From: Flavobacterium sp.
GTDB lineage: Bacteria > Bacteroidota > Bacteroidia > Chitinophagales > Chitinophagaceae
Length of the DNA: 32,794 bases
Direction of reading: 5' to 3'
Assembly (NCBI GenBank): GCA_030053925.1
Contig: JASGCX010000006.1
Coordinates: forward strand, 1-32,794
Part shown: positions 8,424-17,868 of the stretch, piece after piece
Numbering within the stretch: position 1 is the stretch's first letter
How the letters are laid out: each line of letters begins with the position of its first letter
The notes under the pieces: generated by a model
The model's database searches: none
Seen by the model: the letters and a program-made list of their open reading frames with translations, nothing else
What the model was told of the DNA's origin: nothing
Translations under genes and position numbers: made by a program

Positions 8424-9974
8424 ATGAAAAGAATTATTACAAGCCTAATGCTACTAATTGTATCACAGGTTCAAGCACAATCTTACTACAACGTAATAAA
8501 GTTTGGGGCTAAAAACGATAGCACAGCATTGGCTACAAAAGCCATTACAAAAGCCATTGAGGCTGCAAGTAAAGTTGGTGGTGGTACTATTTATTTTCCT
8601 GCTGGTAAATATTTAACTGGGCCTATTCATCTAAAAAGTAACATCACCATTTTAATAGATGCTGGTGCAGAGTTGCATTTTAGCGACAATTTTGATCACT
8701 ATTTACCAATGGTACAATCACGGTACGAAGGTGTTGATGTGTTTAGTTTTTCGCCATTATTTTATGCTTATAAAGTTGAGAATATTGCCATCCTCGGTCG
8801 TGGTTTAATTAATGGTCATGGGCAAAAATGGTGGTCTGCTGCCGAATCTAAAAACCTAAGTCAAGGCCGCAACAAATGGCAATTATTATCAGATAGCTTA
8901 AACAAAAACATTTTGCAGCCCGACGATGCAGCACAAACAAAAAAGGGCTTTTTACGGCCGCCTTTTATACAGCCCATGTACTGTAAAAATATTTTGATAG
9001 AAGGCATCACCATTATCAATTCACCTTTTTGGACAATCAATCCAGAGTTTTGTGAAAATGTAACAGTTCATGCGGTTACTATTAACAACCCACATTCACC
9101 AAATACTGATGGCATTAACCCCGAATCTTGTAAGTATGTACACATTAGCAATTGCCACATTAGCGTTGGTGACGATTGCATTACTATAAAGTCTGGTAAA
9201 GATGCGCCTGGTAGAAGCAAAGCCATGCCAGCAGAGAATTACACCATTACCAATTGCACCATGTTATCTGGTCATGGTGGTGTGGTTATTGGTAGCGAAA
9301 TGAGTGGCGATGTGAAGAAAATTGTGATTAGCAATTGTGTGTTTGATGGTACAGATAGAGGTATTCGTATTAAAACAACAAGAGGCCGTGGTGGTGTGGT
9401 AGAAGATATTCGAGTAGACAATATTGTGATGAAAAACATCAAAGAAAATGCCTTTGTTTTAGATATGCAATACACTAAATCGCAACCCGAACCAGTATCT
9501 GTGCGTACACCAAAATTCAGAAATATTCACTACAGCAATATCACCGTTGTAAATGCTAAAAATGCAGGCATCATCAATGGTTTAGAAGAAATGCCAATAG
9601 AAAACATCAGCTTTTCAGACATTCAAATAGATGCTGAAAGTGGCTTTGTTATTCAAAAGGCAAAAGGCATTTCGTTTCACAACGTACAAATCAATACCCA
9701 AAAAGGTGCTTCATTTATAGCCACTAATGCGAGTGATATTGAGCTTAATAATGTAAAATCTAATGCGCCATTAGCAGCCACAGCAGTCATTAGTTTTAGC
9801 AATGTTAGCAATGCCTATATTCACAATTGCTGGCCAGTTAAGGGCACACAAACCTTCCTGCAATTAAAGGGTAATCTCACGCAAAACATTACGGTTAAAT
9901 ACAACAACTTTTTGCAAATCGCTAATCCTATTAACAAGTCGCAAGAAGTTACAAACAATATTATTGTAGAATAG
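8424..9974 (+). CDS. GH28 polygalacturonase-like enzyme
   Basis: A secreted inverting glycosidase of 516 residues acting on galacturonic-acid linkages of pectin. A signal peptide ([19 protein letters not shown]) precedes the right-handed beta-helix, which opens with the pectate-lyase-like [19 protein letters not shown]. All four GH28 signatures are present: NTDG (Asp229), GDDC (Asp250 and Asp251), GHGG (His284) and RIK (Arg315, Lys317). The length and domain order match bacterial exo-type GH28 enzymes, but exo versus endo action, or a rhamnogalacturonan specificity, cannot be decided. The stop is 7 bases before the next start, so translation is likely coupled to the GH95 gene. Confidence 0.95.
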   Translation: MKRIITSLMLLIVSQVQAQSYYNVIKFGAKNDSTALATKAITKAIEAASKVGGGTIYFPAGKYLTGPIHLKSNITILIDAGAELHFSDNFDHYLPMVQSRYEGVDVFSFSPLFYAYKVENIAILGRGLINGHGQKWWSAAESKNLSQGRNKWQLLSDSLNKNILQPDDAAQTKKGFLRPPFIQPMYCKNILIEGITIINSPFWTINPEFCENVTVHAVTINNPHSPNTDGINPESCKYVHISNCHISVGDDCITIKSGKDAPGRSKAMPAENYTITNCTMLSGHGGVVIGSEMSGDVKKIVISNCVFDGTDRGIRIKTTRGRGGVVEDIRVDNIVMKNIKENAFVLDMQYTKSQPEPVSVRTPKFRNIHYSNITVVNAKNAGIINGLEEMPIENISFSDIQIDAESGFVIQKAKGISFHNVQINTQKGASFIATNASDIELNNVKSNAPLAATAVISFSNVSNAYIHNCWPVKGTQTFLQLKGNLTQNITVKYNNFLQIANPINKSQEVTNNIIVE

Positions 9975-9981
9975 TTTTTTT

Positions 9982-12969
9982 ATGAAACGAACACTAGAAC
10001 ATTTATCATCTTTAGTTGCATCGCACACTTGTACGTCTGTAACGTCATTGGTCATTGCAATGAAAGAAGCAATCTGCTTTTTAAAACCTAAGCTAGTTGT
10101 CACTTGTCACTTTTCATTTTTCACTTTAGCACTTGTCACATTTCACCATTCAATTTTTGCACAACAAGATTTAAAACTTTGGTACAATCAGCCCGCAAAG
10201 CAATGGACAGATGCTTTGCCAATAGGTAATGGCAATATTGGCGCAATGATTTATGGCGGCATCAATGAAGAACACTTGCAGTTTAACGAGTCAACTTTAT
10301 GGACAGGCAAACCCCAACAATACGCTAGAAAAGAGGCTTATAAGTACTTACAACCAATAAGAACATTGCTTAGCCAAGGCAAGCAAAAAGAAGCAGAAGC
10401 CTTAGCTGAACAGCATTTTATGGGGTTAAAATTTGTTGACGATACGGTGTATTTACAACAAAAAAAACAATGGGTATCTACAATAACAAGCAACAAAAGC
10501 TTTGCTAGCGTTGACTTTGACGATAGCAAATGGTCAACAATCGCTTTGCCTACATTAAATGGCTGGGAGCAATTACAAGGCTTTGATGGTCTTGATGGTT
10601 CGGTTTGGTTTAGAGCAGAATTTACACTGCCAAATGAAATGCTTGGCAAAGATGCTAACATTGATTTAGGTCGTATTAGAGACTTAGATTTGACTTACAT
10701 AAACGGCTATTTTATTGGCACAACAGAAGGTAACACGCTTAAAAGAAGCTATACAATTAAGGCAGATTATTTACATGCAGGAAAAAATACCATCGCTATT
10801 CAAGTACTCAATTTTTTTGACAAAGGCGGCTTTACAGGCATTAAAGAAAAACAAAAAATCTTTACCATTTATAGCAAAGCAGCCACTGCTAATTACGGCA
10901 TCAACTTGCCACTCACCTGGAAATATTATATCCAAAACAATCGTCCGCCACAGTATCCTCAATACCAAGCTAGCTATCAACCTTTTGGGGATGTATTTTT
11001 TAAATTCAATCACACAGAAAGCTGCACTAACTATAAAAGAACTTTAGACATTAGTAATGCCATTGCAACTGTAAGTTATACCAATAATGGCATTAATTTT
11101 AAGCGAGAATATTTTGCATCAAATCCATCAAATGCAGTTGTAGCGCATTTTTCAGCAGATAAATCTGCCGCTATAAATTTGTTGGCCCGCTTTCAATCGG
11201 TGCATCAATTATTTTCTGTAAAGCAATTAAACAATCAAACCATTGCTTTGCAAGTGCAAGTAAAAGATGGTGCTTTAAATGGTACAACCTTGTTGCATGT
11301 TACTACTAATGGCGGCTCAATAAAAGTTGTAAATAACCAACTGGTAATTTCAAATGCAAATGCAGCCCAATTTTATTTAACAGCCGCTACCAATTTTAAA
11401 ACCTATAACAATGTATCGGCCAACGCATTTAACATTTGCAAACAAACCATCACAGCTTTGCAAAAGCAATCTTATGCGCATCTAAAAGCTACTCATGTTG
11501 CAGATTACCAAAAGCAATTCAATAAGTTTTACATTATTTTCGATACAAAAGAAAACAAACCAAATGCTGCATCTAAAGCACTTTTAGGGGTTTGGGACTC
11601 CTTACCAACCGATGAACTGATTAAACAAAACGAAATCAATTTCAATCCGGCACTTCTTAGTTTTTACGTACAATATTCTCGCTACTTATTAATTGCTTGT
11701 TCAAGAAGCAATTCTAAAATGCCAGCCAATTTACAAGGCATTTGGAATAATTTATTAACACCACCTTGGGGCAGTAAATACACTACCAATATTAATCTTC
11801 AAATGAATTATTGGGGTGCTGATTTACTTAATTTATCTGCATCAACCAAGCCTTTGTTTGCAGCCATCAAAGACCTTAGCAATTCTGGTAAACAAACAGC
11901 AAAAGAACATTATAATGCAAGCGGTTGGGTGCTGCATCACAATACAGATATTTGGAAAGCCACTGCACCAATTAACGCTGCCAATCATGGTATTTGGCAA
12001 ACTGGAAGTGCGTGGTTAAGCAATATGATTTGGGAACATTTTTTGTTTACACAAGACAAACAATTTTTGCTTGCAAATTATCCTGTAATGCAGGCTGCTT
12101 CTACGTTTTATGTAGATGTGTTAGTGAAAGATTCTGCCACAGGTTGGTTAATAAGCACACCGTCTAACTCACCTGAAAATGGCGGTTTGGTTGCAGGCCC
12201 AACTATGGATCACCAAATCATTCGCAACTTATTTAAAAACACCATTGCTGCTGCAAAACTGTTACAAATAGATGCTTCGTTTTGCCAGCAATTACAAAGT
12301 AAATACAACCAAATTGCACCTAATAAAATTGGCAAATTTGGGCAACTGCAAGAATGGTTACAAGACATTGATGACACTAGCAACACACATCGTCATGTAT
12401 CGCATTTATGGGGTGTTTTTCCTGGTACAGATATCACCTGGCAAAACCCAAAAATGATGCAAGCAGCCAAGCAATCTTTACTATACAGAGGCGATGACGG
12501 CACAGGCTGGTCATTGGCTTGGAAAACGAATTTGTGGGCAAGATTTAAAGATGGTAATCACGCTATGTTGATGGCTAAAAAATTATTAAGTCCTGCCGAT
12601 GCAGAAGTGGGCGTTAGCGAAAAAGGTGGTGTTTATAAAAACCTTTTTGATGCACATCCACCATTTCAAATTGATGGCAATTTTGGTGGCGCAGCAGGCA
12701 TTGCAGAAATGTTAGTGCAAAGTAATACAGGCATCATTGAATTGCTGCCAGCCTTGCCAGATGAGCTGCAAAGTGGCACTGTTAAAGGCTTGTGTGCAAG
12801 AGGTGGTTTTGAAATTGATATGACTTGGATAAATGGCCTTTTACTAAAATTTTCAATCAAATCCTTGGCAGGCAATCCTTGTAGCGTAAGGTATAATGGC
12901 AAGGAGTTTCATTTTAAAACAGAGAAAAATAAAATATACTCACATATTTTAGATTGGGCAGAACAGTAA
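9982..12969 (+). CDS. GH95 alpha-L-fucosidase or alpha-L-galactosidase with an inserted beta-sandwich
   Basis: An exported enzyme of 995 residues (usual GH95 about 750-850). The GH95 N-terminal domain begins at [20 protein letters not shown] (about 65). It is interrupted at about 155-320 by a GH2-type galactose-binding jelly roll ([11 protein letters not shown] ... [13 protein letters not shown]), then resumes. The (alpha/alpha)6 barrel holds NINLQMNYW (Asn603, Asn605), SPENGG (Glu732) and [12 protein letters not shown] (Asp898), which correspond to the Asn pair, general acid and Asp of characterised GH95. The residue two before Asn603 is Thr601, where, as I recall, fucosidases have His and an alpha-L-galactosidase has Thr. 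The start is ambiguous: the ATG at 9982 gives a 60-residue leader, while the ATG at 10060 gives a 34-residue signal peptide ending HHSIFAQ. The region 9996-10150 is repeat-like. Confidence 0.93.
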   Translation: MKRTLEHLSSLVASHTCTSVTSLVIAMKEAICFLKPKLVVTCHFSFFTLALVTFHHSIFAQQDLKLWYNQPAKQWTDALPIGNGNIGAMIYGGINEEHLQFNESTLWTGKPQQYARKEAYKYLQPIRTLLSQGKQKEAEALAEQHFMGLKFVDDTVYLQQKKQWVSTITSNKSFASVDFDDSKWSTIALPTLNGWEQLQGFDGLDGSVWFRAEFTLPNEMLGKDANIDLGRIRDLDLTYINGYFIGTTEGNTLKRSYTIKADYLHAGKNTIAIQVLNFFDKGGFTGIKEKQKIFTIYSKAATANYGINLPLTWKYYIQNNRPPQYPQYQASYQPFGDVFFKFNHTESCTNYKRTLDISNAIATVSYTNNGINFKREYFASNPSNAVVAHFSADKSAAINLLARFQSVHQLFSVKQLNNQTIALQVQVKDGALNGTTLLHVTTNGGSIKVVNNQLVISNANAAQFYLTAATNFKTYNNVSANAFNICKQTITALQKQSYAHLKATHVADYQKQFNKFYIIFDTKENKPNAASKALLGVWDSLPTDELIKQNEINFNPALLSFYVQYSRYLLIACSRSNSKMPANLQGIWNNLLTPPWGSKYTTNINLQMNYWGADLLNLSASTKPLFAAIKDLSNSGKQTAKEHYNASGWVLHHNTDIWKATAPINAANHGIWQTGSAWLSNMIWEHFLFTQDKQFLLANYPVMQAASTFYVDVLVKDSATGWLISTPSNSPENGGLVAGPTMDHQIIRNLFKNTIAAAKLLQIDASFCQQLQSKYNQIAPNKIGKFGQLQEWLQDIDDTSNTHRHVSHLWGVFPGTDITWQNPKMMQAAKQSLLYRGDDGTGWSLAWKTNLWARFKDGNHAMLMAKKLLSPADAEVGVSEKGGVYKNLFDAHPPFQIDGNFGGAAGIAEMLVQSNTGIIELLPALPDELQSGTVKGLCARGGFEIDMTWINGLLLKFSIKSLAGNPCSVRYNGKEFHFKTEKNKIYSHILDWAEQ
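10022..10036. repeat. 15-bp shared string in the GH95 leader (copy 1)
   Basis: The string cgcacacttgtacgt recurs exactly at 13044-13058 in the leader of the next gene. In both places agaacat lies 26-33 bases upstream, and an AT-rich tcattttcac/tcaattttca micro-repeat lies downstream. This suggests the same degenerate repeat element sits at the front of both genes. Confidence 0.55.
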
Positions 12970-15900
12970 TGGATAAGTTAGGACAAGATATTTTTTATGT
13001 AGTCAGCAATAGAACATCTATTGAGCCTTTGTTCCGCCTTATGCGCACACTTGTACGTTTTGTTCATTGTTCATCGTTAAGCCTAGCTAGAAGATTTCAA
13101 TTTTCAATTTTCAAATTTCAAATCATTACTTGTGTCGTAATGTCGTTGTGGTTAAACCCACTGAAAGCGCAGCGTACAGCTATTTTACTCAACAGCAATT
13201 GGCAAGCAATTGCAAGCGATTCTAACCAAAATGCTTATACTGGTTTTGAAGCAGTAAACTACAAAATTAAAAATTGGCAAACAGTAAATGTGCCTCATAA
13301 TTGGGATGCTTACAATGGCTATAGGCGTTTATTGCATGGCAACAAACATGGCTATGCTTGGTATAAAAAATCATTCACAGCTACTAAACAAATGGGTAAA
13401 CGTTACTTTTTATTTTTTGAAGGCGTAGGTTCTTATGCCACCGTTTGGCTTAATGGCAAGCAGGTTGGTTATCATGCTGGCGGCAGAACATCCTTTACCA
13501 TAGATGTAACAGATTATCTAGTTTTCAAGAAACAAAATCAGTTAGCTGTACGTGCAGATCATCCTGCTAACATCAAAAATTTGCCTTGGGTTTGTGGCGG
13601 CTGTAGCGATGAACGTGGCTTCAGCGAAGGCTCGCAGCCAATGGGTATTTTTAGACCTGTACATTTAATCATCACTAATGAACTACGAATTGAGCCATTT
13701 GGTGTACATGTTTGGAACGATGATAAAGTAAGTGAAAAATCTGCTACACTAAATATTGCTACCACATTTAAAAACTATACTACAAATACCAAGCAAGTAA
13801 TAATACTTACCAAGCTTTTAAATGCTGAAAAAAAGATTGTAGCAAGCACTACTACAGCTTATAATGTTGCGGCTAGCCAAACGGTAACTTTATCGCAAGC
13901 ACTAAGCAATATTAGCAATGTACACCTTTGGGATATTGCTAATCCATATCTCTACAAAGTAGTAACAACGGTTATTGAAAACAACAAAACAATTGATGAA
14001 ACCATTACACCTTATGGCATTCGTTCTATCAAATGGGATAGAGGAAATTCTAATCGTTTCTTTTTAAATGGTAAGCCTGTGTTCATCAATGGCATTGCAG
14101 AATACGAGCATTTGCTTGGTCAAAGTCATGCGTTTAGTAGCCAACAAATTGCGTCACGTGTAAAAATGGTAAAACAACTTGGCTTCAATGCTTTTCGTGA
14201 TGCGCATCAGCCACATAATTTACAATATCAAAACGCTTGGGATAGTTTAGGCATACTATGGTGGACACAGCTATCGGCGCATGTTTGGTACGATACAAAA
14301 GCATTTAGAGAGCACTTTAAAACCTTACTAAAAGAGTGGGTTGTTGAAAGGCGTAACAGCCCATCGGTTATTTTATGGGGCTTGCAAAACGAAAGCAAAT
14401 TGCCAGCAGATTTTGCTAAAGAATGTACAGAACTTATTTGCTCATTAGACCCAACTGCTTCATGGCAACGTTTGGTTACAACTTGCAATGGTGGTGAAGG
14501 TACAGATTGGGATGTTCCTCAAAATTGGACGGGCACTTATGGCGGCAATCCTAATACCTATAACGAAGATGTAAAAAAGCAAGTGCTTATTGGTGAATAT
14601 GGTGCTTGGCGCACTTTAGACCTACACACAAATGGTGGCTTTATACAAAATGGCGCATTGAGTGAAGATAGAATGACGCAGCTAATAGAAACCAAAATAC
14701 ACTTGGCAGAACAAGTGAAAGATAGTGCTGTGGGGCATTTTTTTTGGTTATTAACTTCACATGATAACCCTGGCAGAATGCAAGGTGGCGAAGGCTTACG
14801 TGAGATTGATAGGATTGGACCTGTAAACTATAAAGGGCTACTAACACCTTGGGAAGAACCAACAGATGCCTACTACATGTTTAAGAGTAATTATGCCTCT
14901 AAGTTCGCTGACCCCGTGGTGTACATAGTATCGCATACTTGGCCTAATAGATGGACGACTACTGGAAAAAAAGATGACATAATTGTGTATTCGAATTGCG
15001 ACGAAGTAGAACTGTTCAATGATGCCAATCATCTATCATTGGGGAAACAACAGCACAAAGGCATTGGTACACATTTTCAGTGGGATGCTGTAACCATTAA
15101 TTACAACGTATTGTATGCGGTTGGTTATGTAAATGGTAAGGCCGTAACCAAAGACTTGATAGTACTACATAATTTACCCAAAGCACCTCATTTTACTGAT
15201 TTGTATTCAACAACAAACAACATCACCAAGCCTCAAAAAAATTACCATTATGTCTACCGTGTAAACTGTGGTGGAAGCAATTATAAAGACGTGAATGGCA
15301 ATGCTTGGCTTGCAGATAGAGCCATCATTTCTCAACACTCACAGCTTACTACTCACAATTGGTTTTCTTCTTCATGGACAAATGATTTTGCAGAAATGCC
15401 TACATTTTTTGCAAGCCAACGTAGAACATTTGCACCAATTACTTACACCTCTGATGGCGCACTATTTCAAAGCTTTAGGTATGGTAGAGATAAACTAAAA
15501 TATACTTTTCCAGTACCCGATGGCGAATACTTAGTAGAACTCTATTTTGTAGAACCTTGGCTTGCAATTGGCAGTACAAGCAATTGCAAAGGCATGCGTT
15601 TATTTGATGTAGCCATCAATAATAAAACGGTGTTGAAGGATGTAGACATTTGGTCTGAAGTAGCTACAAACGCTGCCTTAAAAAAAATAGTGAAAGCAAA
15701 AATTAGTGGCGGTACATTAGAAATTTCGTTTCCTAATGTTGCGGCTGGCGAAGCCGTAATTTCAGCCATAGCAATTGCTTCGCTTAACAAGCATATAAAA
15801 GCTGCGCCTTCGGTTCAGCCAATTATTACAAGGGTAAATACTAAGCAAGCATTTGATTTACGTACCTGGTGCGATATTGGTGAACAGCCATTTGTAAACA

Positions 15901-16220
15901 ACAGCAGCACCTTTGTTATTTTGCCGTCTAATATTTTTGGTACAGATTATTTAGCATTTGAAAAAGGCACTCGCCAACCAATCTCATTTTCTTTAAGCAA
16001 CGATGCAGATGTGTTTGTGGCTATTGATGCGAATGTAACTAAACCCTTATGGTTAAACGGTTTTGACGATACTAAGACTTTTGTAGAAACCAATGCTGCA
16101 AAGGCATACAAATACTTGGTGTATAAAAAACGGTTTAAGTGTGGCGATAGCATTGCATTAAACATTGGCTCAAATAAATTAGATGTAATGGTGTTTGTTT
16201 CGCCTGCAAACAACCTGTAA
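12969..16220 (+). CDS. GH2 beta-galactosidase-like enzyme with malectin domain, cut by an in-frame stop
   Basis: An exported GH2 enzyme of 1083 residues, starting at an ATG that overlaps the GH95 stop (TAATG). The GH2 sugar-binding domain (about 65-235, WYKKSFTATKQMGKRYFLFF), an Ig-like domain and a TIM barrel are present. The acid/base is Glu475 in WGLQNES and the nucleophile Glu543 in IGEYG. A DUF4982-like stretch and a malectin-type domain (about 757-940, YRVNCGGSNYKD ... ELYFVEPW) follow. The first 55 residues are unusual and encoded by repeat-like DNA, with the hydrophobic core FQIITCVVMSLWLNPLKAQ. A later ATG at 13041 would give a 44-residue signal peptide. The TAA at 16218 interrupts a frame that continues for 133 codons, so the protein lacks its usual C-terminal domain. 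The catalytic domains are intact, so activity may persist. Beta-galactosidase is a family-level guess. Confidence 0.88.
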   Translation: MDKLGQDIFYVVSNRTSIEPLFRLMRTLVRFVHCSSLSLARRFQFSIFKFQIITCVVMSLWLNPLKAQRTAILLNSNWQAIASDSNQNAYTGFEAVNYKIKNWQTVNVPHNWDAYNGYRRLLHGNKHGYAWYKKSFTATKQMGKRYFLFFEGVGSYATVWLNGKQVGYHAGGRTSFTIDVTDYLVFKKQNQLAVRADHPANIKNLPWVCGGCSDERGFSEGSQPMGIFRPVHLIITNELRIEPFGVHVWNDDKVSEKSATLNIATTFKNYTTNTKQVIILTKLLNAEKKIVASTTTAYNVAASQTVTLSQALSNISNVHLWDIANPYLYKVVTTVIENNKTIDETITPYGIRSIKWDRGNSNRFFLNGKPVFINGIAEYEHLLGQSHAFSSQQIASRVKMVKQLGFNAFRDAHQPHNLQYQNAWDSLGILWWTQLSAHVWYDTKAFREHFKTLLKEWVVERRNSPSVILWGLQNESKLPADFAKECTELICSLDPTASWQRLVTTCNGGEGTDWDVPQNWTGTYGGNPNTYNEDVKKQVLIGEYGAWRTLDLHTNGGFIQNGALSEDRMTQLIETKIHLAEQVKDSAVGHFFWLLTSHDNPGRMQGGEGLREIDRIGPVNYKGLLTPWEEPTDAYYMFKSNYASKFADPVVYIVSHTWPNRWTTTGKKDDIIVYSNCDEVELFNDANHLSLGKQQHKGIGTHFQWDAVTINYNVLYAVGYVNGKAVTKDLIVLHNLPKAPHFTDLYSTTNNITKPQKNYHYVYRVNCGGSNYKDVNGNAWLADRAIISQHSQLTTHNWFSSSWTNDFAEMPTFFASQRRTFAPITYTSDGALFQSFRYGRDKLKYTFPVPDGEYLVELYFVEPWLAIGSTSNCKGMRLFDVAINNKTVLKDVDIWSEVATNAALKKIVKAKISGGTLEISFPNVAAGEAVISAIAIASLNKHIKAAPSVQPIITRVNTKQAFDLRTWCDIGEQPFVNNSSTFVILPSNIFGTDYLAFEKGTRQPISFSLSNDADVFVAIDANVTKPLWLNGFDDTKTFVETNAAKAYKYLVYKKRFKCGDSIALNIGSNKLDVMVFVSPANNL
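13044..13058. repeat. 15-bp shared string in the GH2 leader (copy 2)
   Basis: Exact copy of the string at 10022-10036. It is followed at 13096-13125 by an AT-rich run (tttcaattttcaattttcaa and variants) that encodes FQFSIFKFQI, part of the putative signal peptide. Confidence 0.55.
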
Positions 16221-16622
16221 CCTGCTTATGATTTAAAGCCCGTTATTGCTTATAGGCCATTGCAAGCTAGCACTACACTAGATGCTGTTAAAACCACTAT
16301 AAACACAAAAGAATCCATCACTTTAAACAGCAATTCAGCATCAATAAAATGGCCTGTTAGCATTGGCGCAGCAGATGTGTATTCGCTTACATTACGCTAT
16401 GCCAATGAAACAAATACCCAATTAACGGCTACCATTGAGTTGGTGGCAGCAGATGGCACAAGCATTAAAAAAGAGCTGTTACATTTCACGCCAAGCAAAG
16501 CTGGCAAATGGAATTATGTAACCACCAATACAGGCAGCATGATTAATGCAGGCAATTATTTTATCATCATCAAAGCCTACAATGCAGTAGGGTTAAGCAT
16601 TTCGGCGTTAGACATACAATAG
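16221..16622 (+). pseudogene. In-frame C-terminal remnant of the GH2 gene
   Basis: The frame is exactly that of the upstream GH2 gene and stays open from the codon after TAA (16218-16220) to TAG (16620-16622), 133 codons. It begins PAYDLKPVIAYRPLQ and contains a beta-sandwich-like domain (VYSLTLRYANETNTQLTATI, then SKAGKWNYVTTNTGSMINAG) ending ISALDIQ. I recognise this as the usual C-terminal module of malectin-bearing GH2 proteins. There is no ATG at its head, only a TTG at 16260, so it is unlikely to be a separate gene. Its TAG lies one base before the ATG of the next gene, the spacing expected if the long version had been the translated one. A CAA-to-TAA change (Gln codon) would be sufficient to explain the break. 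Confidence 0.85.
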
Positions 16623-16623
16623 C

Positions 16624-17718
16624 ATGAAGTACATTGTTTACATTTTAGCCATCTTTTTGGTAGTTACCAAAGCAGCAGCACAAACTGTGTCAGACAGCGT
16701 GATGACTGCTATTTATGAAGCAATTAAAACGCCTTTTAAATATGGCTTGGTATTAGTGCCACAAAACGATTCATTAAAAATAGATTGCCCATCTGTTTTT
16801 AGAAAAGGTAAGTTTTGGTACATGACTTACATAGTATTTAACGGTTGCGGTTACGAAACTTATTTAGCCCAAAGTAAAGATTTACTCACTTGGAAAAGCC
16901 TAGGTAAAACGCTCACTTTTAACAACGATACCACCGTATGGGATGCGCACCAAAAAGCAGGCTACATTGCATTACAAGATTACCAATGGGGCGGTAGCTA
17001 TGCGTTGCAAACTTATAAAGGCAATTATTGGATGAGCTATTTTGGTGGTAATGCCAAAGGTTACGAGGCAGGGCAATTATCGTTAGGCATTGCATTTACC
17101 AATAACAATATTACGGTACCGCACACTTGGCAAACATTAGCAAAGCCTGTGCTTGCTTCAACAGATACGGATGTGCGTTGGTGGGAAAACAAAAAGCATT
17201 ACAAAAACACCGTGATTTGGGATAAGCAAAAAACAACGGGCTATCCATTTGTAATGTACTACAATGCCAATGGCGATACATCGAATAACAGAGATAAAAA
17301 AACACGCTGGTTCGAGCGTATTGGCATGGCTGTAAGTAACAATATGCTGCATTGGCAGCGTTTTAAAACAGAACCAATTATGCACCATAAAATTGGTATT
17401 ACAGGCGACCCAATGCTTCAAAAAATTGGCAATATTTGGGTGATGTTTTATTTTGGTGCTTTTTGGGAAGGCCGCAAAGATGCCTTCAATCGTTTTGCTT
17501 GCTCTTACGATTTGGTAAACTGGACAGACTGGAAAGGCGAGGACTTAATTCATTCGTCGGCACCTTACGATGCTAAGTATGCGCATAAATCATTTGTGGT
17601 AAAATGGAAAGATGTTGTGTATCATTTTTACAACGCAGTTAACAATAAAAACCAACGTGGTATTGCAGTGGCTACCTCTAAATATTTAGGAAAAAGTGCT
17701 TTGCATTTTTTGCAGTAA
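16624..17718 (+). CDS. Five-bladed beta-propeller glycosidase (GH43/GH130-like)
   Basis: An exported protein of 364 residues with signal peptide MKYIVYILAIFLVVTKAAAQ. The remainder shows repeated propeller blades of the GH43/GH32/GH117/GH130 type: KIDCPSVFRKGKFWYMTY (Asp54), then WKSLGKTLTF and WDAHQKAGY (Asp107), GKWKN-type blade ends, and GDPMLQKIGNIWVMFYFGAF (Asp262). The Asp in the first blade and the GDP motif are the likely active-site acids. I cannot assign a family with confidence; an arabinofuranosidase- or galactosidase-like action on pectin side chains would suit its neighbours. It starts one base after the interrupted GH2 frame, so its translation may be reduced if coupling to that frame has been lost. 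Confidence 0.75.
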   Translation: MKYIVYILAIFLVVTKAAAQTVSDSVMTAIYEAIKTPFKYGLVLVPQNDSLKIDCPSVFRKGKFWYMTYIVFNGCGYETYLAQSKDLLTWKSLGKTLTFNNDTTVWDAHQKAGYIALQDYQWGGSYALQTYKGNYWMSYFGGNAKGYEAGQLSLGIAFTNNNITVPHTWQTLAKPVLASTDTDVRWWENKKHYKNTVIWDKQKTTGYPFVMYYNANGDTSNNRDKKTRWFERIGMAVSNNMLHWQRFKTEPIMHHKIGITGDPMLQKIGNIWVMFYFGAFWEGRKDAFNRFACSYDLVNWTDWKGEDLIHSSAPYDAKYAHKSFVVKWKDVVYHFYNAVNNKNQRGIAVATSKYLGKSALHFLQ

Positions 17719-17789
17719 ATAATTGTTGAAACCCGCAGTAGTACTACTATTGAGCATCTGTGTAGCCGTACTAAGTTTACAACGTATTG

Positions 17790-17814
17790 CACTACCAATA
17801 GCTATCGGTATGTA
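17790..17814. repeat. 25-bp near-palindromic element, copy 2
   Basis: Exact reverse complement of 2507-2531, with core ACCAATAGCTATCGGT. It lies in the 150-base gap 17719-17868 between the propeller gene and the second GH2 gene. It could form a small hairpin in the polycistronic mRNA and act as an attenuator or RNA-stability element. No T-run follows, so it is not a normal terminator. The rest of the gap shows no promoter that I can support. Confidence 0.7.
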
Positions 17815-17868
17815 GGTTTTGTGCGGTATGCAGCTTTACCAAAGTGTTGATTAAAAAACTAAAACATC

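Noticed and set aside
16260..16622. Independent 120-residue gene
   Set aside because: It would need a TTG start inside a frame that is continuous with the GH2 gene upstream; the content matches a GH2 C-terminal module.
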